Source of the DNA: VRUE01 sp963837695
GTDB lineage: Bacteria > Actinomycetota > Thermoleophilia > Solirubrobacterales > 70-9
Assembly (NCBI GenBank): GCA_963837695.1
Contig: CAWINZ010000005.1
Location: 1,302,001-1,366,000, forward strand
Direction: 5' to 3'
DNA length: 64,000 nt
Shown: piece after piece, positions 47,202 to 57,400 of the stretch
Numbering within the stretch: position 1 is the stretch's first letter
Layout of the letters: each line of letters begins with the position of its first letter
Program-made: the position numbers and the translations under genes
Notes under the pieces: generated by a model
What the model was told of the DNA's origin: nothing
What the model saw: only the letters and a program-made list of their open reading frames with translations
Databases searched by the model: none

Positions 47202-47910
47202 ATGATTCGTCAGGCGCAGACCTATCTCGCAGGCGCGGTTTCCGGCACGGCCTTGATCGCCGCGGCGGTGGTCGCCTTCGTCCTGCTCGTCTCGCTTGCA
47301 GGCGCTGCGCGACTGGCCGCTCGCGGGGCTTGGGCGGCGGCGATGCCACGGCGTCGTCGCGCCGGCGCGGCCGTCGGCACTGGCGCCGCGGGCGCGGGCG
47401 CCTCGGTGCGGCGCGGCCGCGGCGGGTCGCGATCGCGGCGGGTCGAAGCGCCGGGGCGGATACGGAGCCGGCGGCCGCCTCGGCGCCGGCTCGGCGCAGA
47501 ACGCCTCGGCGCCGGCGCGACGGCCCCCGGATCGACCTCTCCGGCGCCGGCCAGCGGCGGCGGCGCTGATTCGAACTCGGCGTCGCAACGCGTCCGGCGG
47601 CACGGCGGCGGCTCGGGCAGCGGCGGGGCGGCGGCTCCGGCTCGCCCGGCGGCGGCGGATCGGGCGGCGGCGGGGCAACGGCGGCGGCAATCCTCGACCT
47701 TCCGGAACGGTCACCGGCACCGTCAACGAAACCGTCAACGGGGTCGACGAAGCGACCGGCGGCACGCTCGGCAAAACCGGCGTCACCGAAGCCACCGAAG
47801 AAGTCGTCGACGGCGTCGCCGGCCCCGAATCGCCCGTCGGCAAAACGGTCGACAAAACGGTCGAAAAGGCCAAGGAAACGGTCGGCGGCTTGCTCGGCGG
47901 CGGCCGCTGA
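47202..47910 (+). pseudogene. Membrane-anchored Ala/Gly/Pro-rich protein, frame unclear
   Basis: ATG 47202 behind GGGAGGTG. The N-terminus MIRQAQTYLAGAVSGTALIA followed by AAVVAFVLLVSL is a membrane anchor. The middle is low-complexity Ala/Gly/Arg whose frame cannot be fixed because of indels. The C-terminus in the terminal frame is a Thr/Val/Glu-rich repeat-like tail (GTVTGTVNETVNGVDEATGG; GKTVDKTVEKAKETVGGLLG). Probably an extracellular stalk-like protein; no family recognised. Confidence 0.5.
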
Positions 47911-47946
47911 CCGGGCTCGCCCGCTTAACCGTCACAATGCCGACCC

Positions 47947-49265
47947 ATGCCCGAGCGCGGACAGGCAGGCGCGGTCGCCGACCCGATCGCGGGCTCGCCG
48001 GTCTACCCGGCCGGCAGCCGCGTCAACGAGCGCGGCCATCTCGAGGTCGGCGGCTGCGACGTGGTCGAGCTCGCCGCCGAGCTCGGCACCCCCGCCTACA
48101 TCTACGCCGAGGACGACATGCGCGCCCGCGCCCGCGCCTACCGCGAGGCGTTCGAGCGCCGCGGCCGACGACTTCGAGGTGCTCTTCGCCAGCAAGGCCT
48201 TGCCCTGCACCGCCGCCTACCGGCTGTTCGCCGAGGAGGGCCTCTCGGTCGACGTCGCCTCCGGCGGCGAGCTGCACATGGCGCTGCGCGCCGGCTTCGA
48301 CCCGGCGCGCATCCACATGCACGGCAACAACAAGACCGACGAGGAGATCCTGCTCGCCGCGCGCGCCGGCGTCGGCCACCTGATCCTCGACTCCTTCGAC
48401 GAGATCGAGCGCTGCGAGCGGCTGCTCGACCGGCCGCCAGGACGTGCTGATCCGGGTCACCCCGGGGATCAAGCCCTCGACCCACGACTACATCCAGACC
48501 GGGCAGCTCGACTCGAAGTTCGGCTTCGGGCTCGAGGACGGGCTGGCGGCGCGGGCGATCGAGCGGGTGCTCGCCTCCGACACGCTCAACCTGGTCGGCC
48601 TGCACGCCCACATCGGCTCGCAGATCTTCGAGCTCGAGCCCTACACGCTGGCGATCGAGCGCGATCGGCGAGCTGGCCGGCGACTGGTGCCGGCTGGTCA
48701 ACGTCGGCGGCGGCCTCGGCATCGCCTACACCGCCGAGGACGAGCCGCCCTCGATCGACGCCTACGTCGAGGTCAAGGTGCGCGGCGTCGCCGAGGTCTT
48801 CGGCGAGGGCGTGCGGATCCTGGTCGAGCCGGGCCGCTCGCTGGTCGGCAACGCCGGCGTCACCGCCTACCGGGTCGGCACGGTCAAGGAGATCCCCGGC
48901 GTCCGCACCTACGTCGCCGTCGACGGCGGCATGTCCGACAACCTGCGGCCGATGCTCTACGGCTCCCGCTACGAGGCGCTGATCGCCGACCGCGCCGGCG
49001 CTGCGCCCGACGACCGCGGCGACGATCGCCGGCATGCACTGCGAGTCGGGCGACATCCTGATCGTCCGCGACGCGATGCTCGCCGCGCCCGCGGTCGGCG
49101 ACGTCCTCGTCACCCCGGCGACCGGCGCCTACGGCCACGCGATGGCGAGCAACTACAACGGCGTCGCCGCGGCCGCCGGTGATCTTCTGCCGCGACGGCG
49201 AGGCGCGGGTCGTCGTGCGCCGCGAGACCTACGACGACCTGACCTCGCGGGACGTCGATGGCTGA
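47947..49265 (+). pseudogene. lysA: Diaminopimelate decarboxylase (LysA), frame broken by about five single-base insertions
   Basis: PLP enzyme that decarboxylates meso-DAP to lysine. The pieces cover the whole family: LGTPAYIYAEDDMRARARAY, LFASKALPCTAAYRLFAEEG with the PLP Lys, VDVASGGELHMALRAGF, VGLHAHIGSQIFEL, LVNVGGGLGIAYT, LVEPGRSLVGNAGVTAYRVG, MHCESGDILIV. Frame changes fall near 48165, 48437, 48662, 49016 and 49184, and each is repaired by removing one base. It overlaps hom by 8 bp. Loss would be lethal without lysine, so sequence error is likelier than decay. Confidence 0.85.
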
Positions 49266-50494
49266 GCCGGTCCGCATCGGGCTGCTCGGGCGCGGCACCG
49301 TCGGCGGCGCCTTCGCCGACGCTGCTCGCCGAGCGCGCCGACGCGGTCGAGGCGGCGACCGGGCGGCGGCCGGAGCTCGCCGGCGTGCTGACCCGCAGCG
49401 AGGGCGACTTCGACGAGATCCTCGACCGGCTCCGACCTGATCGTCGAGCTGATCGGCGGCACCGACCCGGCCCGCGAGCTACGTGCTCGCCGCGCTGCGC
49501 GCCGGCAAGCCGGTCGTCACCGCCAACAAGCAGCTGCTCGCCCAGCACGGCGACGAGCTCTTCGCCGCCGCCCGCGAGGCCGGCGTGCAGCTGCGCTTCG
49601 AGGCCGCGGTCGCCGGCGTGATCCCGATCGTGCGCACGATCCAGGAGAGCTTCGGCGTCGACCGAGATCGACAAGGTCTTCGGGATCGTCAACGGCACCA
49701 CCAACTTCATCCTCAGCGAGATGGCCGCGACCGGCGCCGCCTACGAGCGAGGTGCTGGCCCGGGCCCAGGAGCTCGGCTACGCCGAGGCCGACCCGACCG
49801 ACGACGTCAACGGCGCCGACGCGGCGGCGAAGATGGCGATCCTCGCCCGGCTCGCCTTCCACACCCCGGTCACGCTCGACGAGGTCGCCTACGAGGGGAT
49901 CGAGGCGATCCAGCCCGACGACCTCGCCTACGCCAAGGAGCTCGGCCTCTCGCTGAAGCTGCTCGGCGTCGCCGAGCGGCGTCGACGGCGGGATCAGCGT
50001 CCGCGTCTTCCCCTGCTTCCTCTACAGCGGCCACCCGCTGGCGCCGGTCGAGCGGCCCCTTCAACGCGGTCATGGTCGAGGCGCCGGCGATCACCGAGGT
50101 GACGATGTCGGGGCCCGGGCGCGGGCGGCGTCGCAGACCGCCTCGGCGGTGCTCGGCGACGTCGTCTCGATCCTCGCCGGCGACGCGCCGGTCCACGAGG
50201 CGCGCGAGCGGCTGCCGATGGTCGCGCGACGTCGCCTCCTCCTTCTACCTGCACCTCGAGGTCGCCGACGAGCCCGGCGTGCTGGCGCGGATCGCCAAGG
50301 TGCTGGGCGAGCAACGAGATCTCGGTGAAGAGCGTCGTCCAGCGCGGCATCGGCGACGACGCGCGCCTGGTGATGGTCGTCCACGAGTGCCTCGAGTCGC
50401 GCTTCGCCGCGGCGGTCGAGGAGATCGGCCGAGCTCGACGTCATGCGCTCCGCGCCGCGCTTCGATCCGCGTGATCGAGGAGGAGTTCGTTTGA
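49258..50494 (+). pseudogene. hom: Homoserine dehydrogenase (Hom) with ACT domain, frame broken by about a dozen insertions
   Basis: Reduces aspartate semialdehyde to homoserine. ATG 49258 gives MAEPVRIGLLGRGTVGGAFA, then VVTANKQLLAQHGDELF, AAVAGVIPIVRTIQESFG, FGIVNGTTNFILSEMAATGA, LGYAEADPTDDVNGADAAAK, and an ACT regulatory domain at the end (FYLHLEVADEPGVLARIAKV). Frame changes near 49321, 49430, 49479, 49662, 49748, 49977, 50053, 50114, 50133, 50227, 50312 and 50430 each need one base removed. It overlaps thrC (TTGA). Confidence 0.86.
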
Positions 50495-51532
50495 GCCCGG
50501 CGCCCGCTGATCGAGCGATACCGCGACCGCCTGCCGCTCGAGCCGGGCGACCCGGTCGTCACCCTCAACGAGGGCTCGACGCCGCTGATCGAGGCGCCGC
50601 GGCTCTCGGAGCGGATCGGGCGCCGCGCCTACCTCAAGTTCGAGGGGGCGAACCCGACCGGGTCCTTCAAGGACCGCGGGATGACCGTCGCCGTCTCGCG
50701 GGCGAAGGGGCGCGGGGCGGAGGCGGTGATCTGCGCCTCGACCGGCAACACCGCCGCCAGCGCCGCCGCCTACGCGGCGCGGGCCGGGATGCGCGGCGCG
50801 GTGATCGTGCCCGAGGGCAAGATCGCGATCGGCAAGCTCGCCCAGGCGCTGATGCACGGCGCCCGGGTGGTCGCCCTGCAGGGCAACTTCGACGAGGCGC
50901 TGCGGATCGTCCGCGAGCTCGCCGAGAAGCACCCGATCGAGCTGGTCAACTCGGTCAACCCCTACCGGATCGAGGGCCAGAAGACGGCCGCCTTCGAGGT
51001 CGTCGAGGAGCTCGGCGAGGCGCCCGGGGCGCTGGCGATCCCGGTCGGCAACGCCGGCAACGTGACCGCCTACTGGCGCGGCTTCCAGGAGCTCGGCGTG
51101 GCCCCGGTCCTCTACGGCTTCCAGGCCGAGGGCGCGGCGCCGCTGGTCGGCGGCGCACCCGGTCGCCGAGCCCGGAGACGGTCGCCTCGGCGATCCGGAT
51201 CGGCAACCCGGCCCGCTGGGAGGAGGCGATGGCCGCCTTCACCGCCTCGCGCGGCCGCGTCGCCGCGGTCTCCGACGAGCAGATCCTCGACGCCTACCGC
51301 TGGCTGGCCGCCAGCGAGGGCGTCTTCTGCGAGCCCGCCTCGGCGGCCTCGGTCGCCGGCCTGCTCGCCCACGGCCTGCCGGTCGTCGAGGGCGCGGCGA
51401 CGCCCGAGTCGGTCGTCTGCGTGCTCACCGGCCACGGCCTCAAGGACCCCGACACGGCGCTCTCGCAAAGCCCCCGCGGTGATCAACTGCGAGAACGACC
51501 TCAGCGCGGTCGAGCGCGCGGTGTTCGATTGA
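50491..51532 (+). pseudogene. thrC: Threonine synthase (ThrC), frame broken near both ends
   Basis: PLP enzyme that converts O-phosphohomoserine to threonine. TTG start at 50491 inside the hom stop. An intact stretch from about 50505 to 51150 holds VVTLNEGSTPLIEAPRLSER, FEGANPTGSFKDRGMTVAVS with the PLP Lys, AVICASTGNTAASAAAYAAR and IPVGNAGNVTAYWRGFQELG. Breaks near 50502, 51153-51165 and 51469 separate the start, the IRIGNPARWEEAMAAF region and the end (APAVINCENDLSAVERAVFD). Coupled to thrB. Confidence 0.86.
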
Positions 51533-52464
51533 CCGCCCGCCGCCGGCTCGTCCGCGTCCCCGCCTCCTCGGCCAACCTCGGTCCGGGCTACGACGTGATG
51601 GCGGCGGCGCTCGACCTCTTCCTCGAGCTCGAGGTCGAGGAGGCGGGCGAGTTCTCGTTCGACCCCGGCGGCCTCGACCTGCCGACCGGGCGCGACAACC
51701 TGATCGTGCGCGCCTTCGAGAGCCTGCGTTCCGCCGACGGGATCGCCTTCCGCCTCAAGCAGGCGATCCCGCTGGCGCGCGGGCTCGGCTCCAGCGCCGC
51801 GGCGATCGTCGCCGGCCTGGCGGCGGCCGACCACCTCTATGAGCTGGCGCTCTCGCGCGAGCAGCTGCTCGTCCGCGCGACCGAGCTCGAGGGCCATCCC
51901 GACAACGTCGCGGCGGCGATCTACGGCGGCTTCGTCGTCTGCGGCAGCGACGAGGGCGGCGGTCCGGTCGCGGCCCGCTTCGACCCGCCGGGCGGGCTCG
52001 AGGGGATCGTCGTGATCCCGCCCGAGGAGGTCTCGACCGAGCGTGCCCGCGAGGCGATCCCCGACGAGGTCCCGCTCGCCGACGCCGTCGCCAACGTCGC
52101 CGCCGCCTCGCGGCTGGTGCTCGGCCTCGAGCGCGCCGACCTCGACCTGATCGCCTCCGGCCTCGCCGACCGCATCCACCAGGAGCGCCGCCGCGAGCTC
52201 TACCCGCGCTCGATGGAGCTGGTCGACGAGGCGCGCGCGCTCGGCGCGCTCGGCGCGACGATCTCCGGCGCCGGCCCGACCGTGCTCGTCTGGACCACCT
52301 GGCAGGACGCCGGCAAGGTCAGCGGCGAGCTCGAGCGCCGCTGCGAGGGCTGGGCCGAGGTCCGCCGCCTCCCCTTCACCCCCCACGGCGCCGACGTCCC
52401 CGAGCTGTGGGCGGACGTGGGCGCCTGGTTAGGGCCGACCGGGGAACTACGATCACGCCAGTGA
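51529..52464 (+). CDS. thrB: Homoserine kinase (ThrB)
   Basis: 311 residues, GHMP kinase fold, intact. VRVPASSANLGPGYDVMAAA, the ATP loop IPLARGLGSSAAAIVAGLAA, and TISGAGPTVLVWTTWQDAGK are the three GHMP motifs. It phosphorylates homoserine for ThrC. TTG start at 51529 overlapping the thrC stop, so lysA-hom-thrC-thrB form one coupled operon from aspartate semialdehyde to threonine, plus the last lysine step. It is the only intact member. Confidence 0.94.
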   Translation: MTARRRLVRVPASSANLGPGYDVMAAALDLFLELEVEEAGEFSFDPGGLDLPTGRDNLIVRAFESLRSADGIAFRLKQAIPLARGLGSSAAAIVAGLAAADHLYELALSREQLLVRATELEGHPDNVAAAIYGGFVVCGSDEGGGPVAARFDPPGGLEGIVVIPPEEVSTERAREAIPDEVPLADAVANVAAASRLVLGLERADLDLIASGLADRIHQERRRELYPRSMELVDEARALGALGATISGAGPTVLVWTTWQDAGKVSGELERRCEGWAEVRRLPFTPHGADVPELWADVGAWLGPTGELRSRQ

Positions 52465-53951
52465 AAAGGTTGAGTTGGCTTCCGGTCCTGGTCCTCCTCG
52501 CGGCGTTCGCCGTCCGCCGGCGGTCGCGCAGGCGACGCTGGCCTTCACGCGGCAGCCGCTCAACCCGGTCGTCTGGGTGGCGGCCGACGACGGCTCGGGA
52601 GCGCACAAGCTGGTCGCCGGCTCCAACCCGCAGGTCTCGCCTGACGGACAGATCGTCGCCCTGCTGCACGAAGGAAGCGGCAGCAAGGCCCGTCCGGAAC
52701 TGATCCTCGCGCCGGCGGACGGGAGCGCCCCGGCGAGCACCCTGGCCAGCGGCTGGCGCGAAACCTCCGTCTTCGACTGGTCGCCCGACTCGAAGTCGCT
52801 GGTCGCCGTGCTCGGCGGCGAACTGGGGCGCAAGCGGCTCGTCCTGATCGACACCGTCACCGGCGCCCAGCGGACGATCGCCCGCGGTTTCTTCAACGGG
52901 GTCAGCTTCGACCCGCAGGGCGACTTCCTCGTCTTCGGCCGGGCGACGAGCGAAAAGTTCCCGCCGCGCAGCGACGTCTACAGCTACCGCATCGACATCG
53001 GCAGCGCTGAAAGCCGATCGACCCACGACCACCGCTCGCTCAGCCCGCTCTGGGACCCGACGCGAAGAAATCGTCTTCGTCAAGCAGTGGGCCTTCCTGC
53101 ACCAGGGCAAGGGCCGTTCGTCCCAGCCCGAACTGATGCTGGTCCCCGCGGACGGGAGCGCGCCGGTCAGCCGCCTGGCGACCGGTTGGCGCGAAATCTT
53201 CGCCTTTGATTGGTCGCCCGACTCGGCCTCGATCGCCGCGGTGCTCGGCCCGGAACTCGGGTCCAAGCGCCTGGTCCTGATCGACACGGTCACCGGTGCT
53301 CAGCAGACGATTGCGCGCGGCTTCTTCTCGGGCGTCAGCTTCGCGCCCGGAGGCGGAGCGCTCGTTTACGGCAGGGCGGCGAGCGAAAGCTTCCCGCCTC
53401 GCAGCGACGTCTACAGGTATGACATCCGCCTCCCGGGCATGCCCGACGCGCAGGCTCCGCAGCTGAATCACCGCCTGACTACCGACCGACGCTCCGGCTA
53501 CCCGCTCTGGAGCCCCAACGGCGGGATCGTCTTCGTCAGGCAGCTTGGCGCCAGGAAGCGGCGCTACGTCCCCAAGAACGAGTTGTTCAGGATGAATCTC
53601 GCGGGCGAAAGGGTGCGGCAGCTCACCCACTCGAAGGTCGGCCCGCTCGCCCAGGGCCTCTTCCCGACCGCCTGGTCGGCCAACGGCCGTCGGCTGCTCG
53701 CCCAGTTCGAGGGCCAGGACCTCAGCTACGCGGTCACCGTCAACGCCCGCACGGGCGCCCAGCGCCCGCTGGCCGAAGCGACCGAGCAGGGCGTCCTCGG
53801 CGCCGCGCTCTCCGCCAACGGCCAATTCGTCCTCGCCGCCACCGGTGGTTTCGATCCGGGCAACCGCCACAACGTCGTCAGCATCCCCTGGCGCGGTGGC
53901 CACCCGACCGTGCTCGCCAAGAACGCCTCCGAACCCAGCTGGGGCGGATAG
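52461..53951 (+). pseudogene. Secreted PD40 propeller protein with internal duplication, frame broken twice
   Basis: GTG 52461 (TACGAT 7 nt upstream) starts a signal peptide VKRLSWLPVLVLLAAFAV; the frame then shifts near 52515 to AQATLAFTRQPLNPVVWVAA, and again near 53062. The two long pieces contain the same module: PADGSAPASTLASGWRETSV ... FDWSPDSKSLVAVLGGELG ... KRLVLIDTVTGAQRTIARGF at 52694-52990, and a near copy at 53130-53428. The C-terminal part has more PD40 blades (YPLWSPNGGIVFVRQLGARK). Related in style to the propellers at 16.8-19.1 kb. Confidence 0.7.
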
Positions 53952-53963
53952 GCGCGGCCCCCC

Positions 53964-54338
53964 ATGCCAGGCGCCTACACGATCAAGCACCGCGACGAGT
54001 TCGAGGCGATGGAGGGCTCGGGCGAGGCGACCTGGCGGCTGGCGCGCAAAGCGCTCGGCACCTCGGCCTTCGGCTTCAACCTGGTCGAGATCGCGCCGGG
54101 CGGGCAGATCCCCGAACACGACGAGGCCCAGAGCGGCCAGGTCGAGCTCTACGCGATCCTCGAAGGCGACGCGGTGCTCAAGATCGAGGGCGAGGAGCAT
54201 CCGGCGCCGGCCGGCACTTTCGCCTCGATCGAGCCGCCCGCCGGGCGCACCATCCTCAACCGTTCCGACGCCCCCGTGACCGCCCTGCTGATCGGAGTCC
54301 ACCCCGAGGGCGACTACGCGCCGCCCTCGTTCGCCTGA
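53964..54338 (+). CDS. Cupin-domain protein
   Basis: 124 residues. The two cupin motifs are visible: GGQIPEHDEAQSGQVELYAI (G-x-H-x-E type) and AGTFASIEPPAGRTILNRSD, which form a single small barrel with a probable metal site. The tail GVHPEGDYAPPSF is short. ATG 53964 is 12 bp after the propeller gene. Substrate or ligand unknown; it may be an isomerase, dioxygenase or storage-type sensor. Confidence 0.78.
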   Translation: MPGAYTIKHRDEFEAMEGSGEATWRLARKALGTSAFGFNLVEIAPGGQIPEHDEAQSGQVELYAILEGDAVLKIEGEEHPAPAGTFASIEPPAGRTILNRSDAPVTALLIGVHPEGDYAPPSFA

Positions 54339-54342
54339 CGGC

Positions 54343-54380
54343 TGAACCTTTTACCCCCGCATATGGGGGCAAAAGGTTCA
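54343..54380. repeat. Hairpin upstream of the glutamate synthase promoter
   Basis: TGAACCTTTTACCCCC and GGGGGCAAAAGGTTCA flank GCATAT; the arms pair at 15 of 16 positions. No T-tract follows, so it is a poor terminator. It could be a small mobile palindrome or a binding site near the gltB promoter. Confidence 0.5.
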
Positions 54381-54408
54381 CTCGCTGGATTGGCGGGCCT
54401 GCCCGCCC

Positions 54409-54414
54409 TATAAT
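54409..54414 (+). promoter_or_regulatory. Consensus -10 box of the glutamate synthase gene
   Basis: TATAAT is exact, in a G+C-rich surrounding. TGGATT at 54386-54391 is a weak -35 with a 17-bp spacer. The expected start near 54421 leaves a leader of about 55 nt with GGGAGG before the ATG at 54477. Confidence 0.55.
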
Positions 54415-54476
54415 CCGGCAACTCGTCAACCCGTCGCGCGCCCGCTCGGAGAAGGCGCGGAAACCGGGAGGTCAAG

Positions 54477-57400
54477 ATGTCCGATACCCAGTCCCGTGAG
54501 CTTCACGACGAGGGCGGCCCCGTCCGCTACTCGCCAGAGCGTGCCTACCGCCCGCTCGTCTCGCCGCCAAGCGTCGAGGACAAGGACGCCTGCGCGATCT
54601 ACGCCTCGGTGCGCAAGGACGCGACGCCGAGCCACGAACCGATCGAACGCGCGATCCCGGCGCTGCAGAAGATGCTCCACCGCGCCGGCAACGTCGACGG
54701 CGAGGGCGACGGCTGCGGCCTCCTGCTCGACATCCCGCGCAAGATCTGGGCCGAGGAGGTTCGCAGCGGTGGCCACGACCCCTCGCTGACCCTCGACGAC
54801 GCCTTCGCCGTCGCCCACGTCTTCGTCGAACGCTCGCAGGACCTGGAGAAGGTCCAACACGACGCCCGCGAACTGCTCGGTCAGGGGGGCTTCCGCATCC
54901 TCGCCGAGCGGATCGGCGTCGTCGACTCGCCGGCGCTCGGCCCGACCGCACGCGAGGAGGAGCCGCACTTCTGGCAGATCGCCGGCCTCGTCGCCGACGC
55001 CTCGCACCGCGACCGCGTCCTCTTCGACCTGCTGATCGAGCTCGAGCGCGAGCTCGGCGTCCACGTCCCCTCGATCTCGGCGACGATCTGCGTCTACAAG
55101 GTGATGGGCGCGCCGAACATCCTCGGTGAGTACTACCCCGACCTGCGCGACGAGCGCTTCGAGACGATCGGCTGCTTCGGCCACAACCGCTACTCGACCA
55201 ACACCTGGCCCTCGTTCAAGCGGGTCCAGCCCTTCTCGGTCCTCGGTCACAACGGCGAGATCAACACGGTCGAACAGCTGCGCCAGGAGGCGCGCATGCT
55301 CGGCGTCCCGATCCAGCCCGGCTCCTCTGACTCCCAGGACCTCAACCAGACGATCGCCACCCTGGTCAACCGCGACGGGCTCAGCCTCGCCGAGGCGATG
55401 GAGATGGTCGTGCCGCCGATCGTCAACGAGATCCGCTCCCTGCCCGAGGACCTGCACCGCTTCTACATGTACCTGCGCCAGGCGATGGGCCCCTTCGCCC
55501 AGGGGCCGGTGGCGCTGATCGCCCGCCACAGCGACGAGTGCGTCTTCTCCGCCGACGCGCTCGGGTTGCGCCCGCTCTGGCAGGTCGAGACCGGCGAGGA
55601 CTTCGTCTTCAGCTCCGAGCCCGGCGTCGTCGCGGTCAGTGAGATGGTCTCCGAGCCGAAGCCGCTCGCCCCCGGCGAGAAGGCGATGGTCTCGATCGAC
55701 CGCGAGGCGAGGCACTCGACCCTGCACTCCCACGACGCGATGCTGCGCATCGTCTGCGACCGGTGGCTGGTCCGCAACGGCGCCGAGCAGGCCGGTCCGT
55801 ATGACCGCGCGCTGGAGACTGGCGGCCCGCTCGAGGGAGCCGACGTGCCCGGTTACTCCGGCGCCGGACCCGAAGAGCCGGTCAAGGTCGACGATCGCAT
55901 CCTCGCCGGCTTCGGCTGGCAGCGCGACGACGTCAAACTGGTCCAGCAGATGGCCTCCAACGGGGCCGAGCCGGTGGGGTCGCTCGGCTACGACGGGCCG
56001 CTGGCGGCGCTCTCGCCGGAGCGTCAGAACCTCGCCGACTACTTCAAGGAGACGGTCGCCGTCGTCACCAATCCGGCGATCGACCGCGAGCGTGAGATGG
56101 AGCATTTCTCGACCCGCTCGGTCTTCGGCCGCCGCCCCTCGATCGACGCCGCCGGCGAGGACACGGGCACGGTCGAGACCTCCTTCCCGGTGATCTTGGG
56201 CGGCCATCACGGCCTGGCGCCGCTCTCCGACAAGACCTACCGCGGGATCGCCCGTGAGCACCAGACCTACCTGCTCGAGGACCTCTGGGAGGAGTTCCGC
56301 GGCCGCGCCGGCGCGGTTGACATCTCGCTGCTGGAGTCGGAGACGACCCGCGGGGCGATCGCGCGGATCAAGCAGGAGGCCGTGAAGAAGGTCCGCGACG
56401 GCGCCGAGCTGCTCGTGCTGACCGACCGCACCGTCTATGACGCCGAGCGGCGCTACCTCGATCCCCACCTCGCCACCTCGGCGGTTGACCAGGCGCTGAA
56501 GCAGTTCCGGGTCGAGCCCGGCGAGGAGAACCTGCGGCGGCGCTGCGGGATCGTGCTGCGCTCGGCGTCGATCCGCAACGTCCACGACACGATGCTGGCC
56601 CTCGGCCTCGGCGCCAACGGCGTCTGCCCCTACACGATGGTCGAGGTGATCTGCGTCGAGGATTACCGCAAGGACATCGGCAACCTCTGCGCGGCGCTCG
56701 CCAAGGGGATCGAGAAAGTGATCTCGACGATCGGGATCCACGAGGTGCGCGGCTACGCCCGCCAGTTCTCCTCGATCGGGGTGCGACCCGAGCTTGCCGA
56801 GATCTTCCAGACTGAGGCCTTCGCCGCGTCCGAGAAGGCCGGCATCGGCTTCGACGGCCTCGACGAGTCGAGCAACGAGCGCGCCCGGATCCTCTGCGGC
56901 GACGAGGCGGCGAAACCGGCGAAGACGTTCCGCTTCTACCCGAAGGTCTACAAGGCGGCGATCGCCACCGCCAACGGCTCCGGCTCCTACGAGGAATATT
57001 CCGAGAAGGTGCGCGACCTCGAGGCGCAGAGCCCGATCTCGATGCGCCACATCATGGGCCTCAAGGGCGACAAGGAGCCCCTGAAGGACCACAGCGTTGT
57101 CGACGCCGGCGTCGGCCACCACGACTACCCCGTGGTGATCTCCTCGATGAGCTTCGGCTCCCAGTCCGAGCCCGCCTTCCGCGCCTACGCCGAGGCGGCG
57201 AAAGCGATCAACGTGCTCTGCGTCAACGGCGAGGGCGGCGAGATCCGCGACATGTACGGGCACTACCGCAAGTGGCGCGGCCAGCAGGTCGCCTCGGGCC
57301 GCTTCGGCGTCTCGGCGGAGATGATCAACTCCTCCTACCTGGCCGAGATCAAGATCGGCCAGGGCGCCAAGCCCGGCGAGGGCGGCCACCTGCCCGGCAA

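Noticed and set aside
47001..48383. 460-residue Arg-rich frame spanning two genes
   Set aside because: It stitches together wrong frames of the membrane-anchored protein and lysA; the Arg/Pro-rich run is a frame artefact.
47947..51532. Genuine loss of lysine and threonine synthesis
   Set aside because: All catalytic motifs are preserved in the fragments and every break is a single base, which points to sequence error rather than gene decay.
50443..52464. Apparent 673-residue fusion protein ending in ThrB
   Set aside because: The first part is the wrong frame of thrC; ThrB begins at the TTG at 51529, overlapping the thrC stop. Not a real fusion.
54426..57389. 987-residue open frame antisense to gltB
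   Set aside because: A shadow frame typical of high-G+C DNA; the sequence is low-complexity Leu/Arg/Asp/Val with no domain, while gltB on the other strand has every family motif.
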